Origin: an uncultured Acholeplasmatales bacterium
GTDB taxonomy: Bacteria; Bacillota_I; Bacilli_A; Acholeplasmatales; Anaeroplasmataceae
Reading direction: 5' to 3'
Assembly (NCBI GenBank): GCA_944324705.1
Contig: CALUXI010000012.1
Span: 1 to 48,135, forward strand
DNA length: 48,135 nt
Part shown: positions 46,529 to 48,135 of the stretch, one piece after another
Position numbering within the stretch: the first letter of the stretch is position 1
Layout: each line of letters begins with the position of its first letter
Notes under the pieces: model-generated
What the model was told of the DNA's origin: nothing
Databases searched by the model: none
What the model saw: the letters and a program-made list of their open reading frames with translations, nothing else
Position numbers and translations under genes: made by a program

Positions 46529-47838
46529 TGAAAAAAATATTAAGTATTGTTTTAGCTTTAACAAGTATTTTAATTATTAGTTTAAATAATGTTAAAGCGA
46601 GGGAAAGTAACATTATTATTGGCTTTCAGGAAGTAGAAAAAGAAAATAGTGTTGGGCCGGGTTATTATGCGATAAAAATAGATAACCGAGATGAAAATTG
46701 TGCTGACTTTGATCAAGCAGCCAAATTTATATGGGATATTTTTGATGGTAATACAATGGAAAGATTTACTAAAGAAAACTATAATGATGTTCTAGATAGT
46801 ATTGGTTTAACTACAAGTGATCAAGATGTAATTGAAATGTTATGTGCTGTAGAAAACCCTGAAGAACTTCGCTGGACTTGTGTTATTGTAATTTATACTG
46901 CAAACTCTTGGAGTTATGCTGATTTTAATGAAGCTTTACCAGATCATCATGGTGCTTATAAACTATTGTTTGCAGAATTACCCGATATTGATGTTTCTGA
47001 TGAAGTCCATATTTTAGATTATGATAAACATTTTACTTTAGATGATATTAAAGCTAGATATAGTGCAAGTGATAATTATGATAAAGATTTAACTAGTCAA
47101 ATTAAGTTTGAAAGTAATTTCCCGACTACAGAAGAAGATTATAAAATAGGGGAATATTATATTACAGCTACGGTAACTGATAGTAGTGGTAATACAACTA
47201 GTGTGACTAATAAGATTTATATTGTTGATATAGCAGTACCAAAATTTAATGTTGAGGTTCTTAGTAAAGAATATGAATATGGACAAGATTTAACATTAGA
47301 AGATATTTTTAGTGAAGTTACTTGTATAGATAACTATGATGGAGAAATACCTGTTAGTAATTGGCAATTATCTAAAGATATAGATTTTTCAAGTTTGAAG
47401 GAACAAAATATAACGGTTACGGTTACTGATTCTAGTGATAATAGTTCTAGTTTTGAATTAAATATAATATTTAAGGATGTGGACGCTCCAGTTATTAGTG
47501 TGGATGCAATTGAATTAAGTACTAATAATCCATTAACGGAAGATGAATTAGTAAATGTCTTAGTTAAGACAAAAAACATCCCTAATAATTATTTATCTTA
47601 TAAATTAACAACTGATTATTTTGACTATCAAACAGAAATAGGAATTCATGATGCTACATTAGAATTAGAGTATGAAAATGATGTTAAAAAAACTTATAAA
47701 TTTAAAATAAATGTTACAGAAGACAAAAATGTAGAAGAAGATAAACCTAATTACATACCTTACATTATTGGTGGTGTTGTCGGGACTTTAGTAATTGTTG
47801 GGGTAGTAGCTATTATCTTAAAAAGAAGATTATATTAA
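46528..47838 (+). CDS. Surface protein with Ig-like domains and C-terminal membrane anchor
   Basis: The 436-residue protein has a signal peptide (about 1-24), a unique N-terminal domain (about 25-160, with DENCADFDQAAKFIWDIFDG), two DUF5011/HYR-like Ig domains ending in VTVTDSSDNSSSFELN and TATVTDSSGNTT (about 165-320), a further beta-rich region and one C-terminal membrane helix (IIGGVVGTLVIVGVVAIIL) with a basic stop-transfer tail. It is exported and anchored to the outside. The role is unknown; cell-surface binding is typical of such domains. AAAGGAGG precedes the ATG. Confidence 0.8.
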   Translation: MKKILSIVLALTSILIISLNNVKARESNIIIGFQEVEKENSVGPGYYAIKIDNRDENCADFDQAAKFIWDIFDGNTMERFTKENYNDVLDSIGLTTSDQDVIEMLCAVENPEELRWTCVIVIYTANSWSYADFNEALPDHHGAYKLLFAELPDIDVSDEVHILDYDKHFTLDDIKARYSASDNYDKDLTSQIKFESNFPTTEEDYKIGEYYITATVTDSSGNTTSVTNKIYIVDIAVPKFNVEVLSKEYEYGQDLTLEDIFSEVTCIDNYDGEIPVSNWQLSKDIDFSSLKEQNITVTVTDSSDNSSSFELNIIFKDVDAPVISVDAIELSTNNPLTEDELVNVLVKTKNIPNNYLSYKLTTDYFDYQTEIGIHDATLELEYENDVKKTYKFKINVTEDKNVEEDKPNYIPYIIGGVVGTLVIVGVVAIILKRRLY

Positions 47839-47908
47839 TTATTATAAATATCAGCATATATTAAAGAGAATTTATTATGCTTATATAATATTTTAATAAA
47901 ATCTTTTT

Positions 47909-48031
47909 ATGGTATATTAGCTACTTTTGTAGTGTAATTAGTGTAATATGTTATTTAGTATTTTCTATTTTAGAAATAAAATTAGTAGAAAAAGAAAGTA
48001 GAATAATCACCTTTAATTAGGTGATTTTTTT
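47909..48031 (+). ncRNA. Candidate small RNA
   Basis: An extended -10 (TGGTATATT at 47910-47918) is followed by a short CTAC-TTTT-GTAG hairpin and about 100 bases that end in a strong terminator (AATCACC/GGTGATT with a T run, 48005-48031). No gene fits except a 17-codon frame at 47949. A -35 box is not clear. The terminator could instead belong to the surface protein gene, whose stop is about 170 bases upstream. Confidence 0.35.
48005..48031 (+). terminator. Strong intrinsic terminator
   Basis: AATCACC and GGTGATT pair around a short AT loop, followed by seven T residues. It ends either the surface-protein transcript or a small RNA. The remaining bases to the window end show only a weak CAGCT/AGCTG inverted repeat. 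Confidence 0.85.
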
Positions 48032-48135
48032 GTGGTTTTATATTATAATTTATCTTGAAAAGAAGCCAGCTATAAATAAATCAAGCTGATTTTTAAAAAA
48101 TATAAAAATGCATTTTATCCAAGCTTAAAAAACCT

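Overview
The window is AT-rich bacterial DNA spanning a chromosomal replication origin. It holds the classic Bacillota block: rpmH, rnpA, yidC and jag on the minus strand to the left, a cluster of DnaA boxes at about 9043-9239, then dnaA, dnaN, an S4-domain gene, recF, gyrB and gyrA on the plus strand. A delta subunit of RNA polymerase (rpoE), the dnaX-ybaB-recR group, clean Shine-Dalgarno sites and TGA used as a stop (rnpA ends in TGA inside a GTGA overlap) point to a low-GC Bacillota/Bacilli organism with the standard code. A one-domain superoxide reductase and a PFL-activating enzyme suggest an anaerobe. Together with the pectin genes this fits an uncultured gut member of the Bacilli; that placement is inference.

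Layout. Positions 1-1370: a decayed IS3/IS150-type element, truncated inside orfB, ending 21 bases past rpoE. Positions 1392-5689 (minus): rpoE, a DUF1934/YwiB-like gene, recR, ybaB, dnaX and an exported YiiX-like amidase. Positions 5783-7921 (minus): jag, yidC, rnpA, rpmH. Positions 8003-9020 (minus): two adjacent multi-pass membrane genes that can each be read only by crossing one or two -1 frameshifts, so apparently pseudogenes. Positions 9021-9295: oriC. Positions 9296-17745: dnaA to gyrA. Positions 17773-23538: a nuclease-helicase fusion, an AAA/DUF4143 ATPase behind three 32-bp repeats, a HIT protein, superoxide reductase, pflA and a thioredoxin-like protein.

Positions 23627-42724 form a pectin-use locus in two transcription blocks. 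The first encodes three lipoproteins: a pectin methylesterase with InlB-type repeats, an Ig-like lipoprotein, and a family 9 pectate lyase. The second encodes a YteP/YtcP/YtcQ-type oligosaccharide ABC importer with an MsmX/UgpC-type ATPase, five membrane proteins of unknown role, and a polygalacturonase (GH28) without a signal peptide. The model is surface de-esterification and cleavage, import of oligogalacturonides, and cytoplasmic hydrolysis. Each block starts with a TTTACA-N17-TATAAT promoter that has a GCG-centred operator-like element in its spacer, suggesting shared control by a LacI/CcpA-type repressor not encoded here.

Positions 42762-44622 hold a second AAA/DUF4143 ATPase, again behind tandem repeats (33 bp, different sequence), followed by a small unknown gene. 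The window ends with a NitT/TauT-type permease and binding protein without an ATPase, a C-terminally anchored Ig-like surface protein, and a possible small RNA with its own terminator. The least explained parts are the repeat-plus-ATPase modules, the membrane proteins inside the pectin importer operon, and the frameshifted membrane genes beside oriC.
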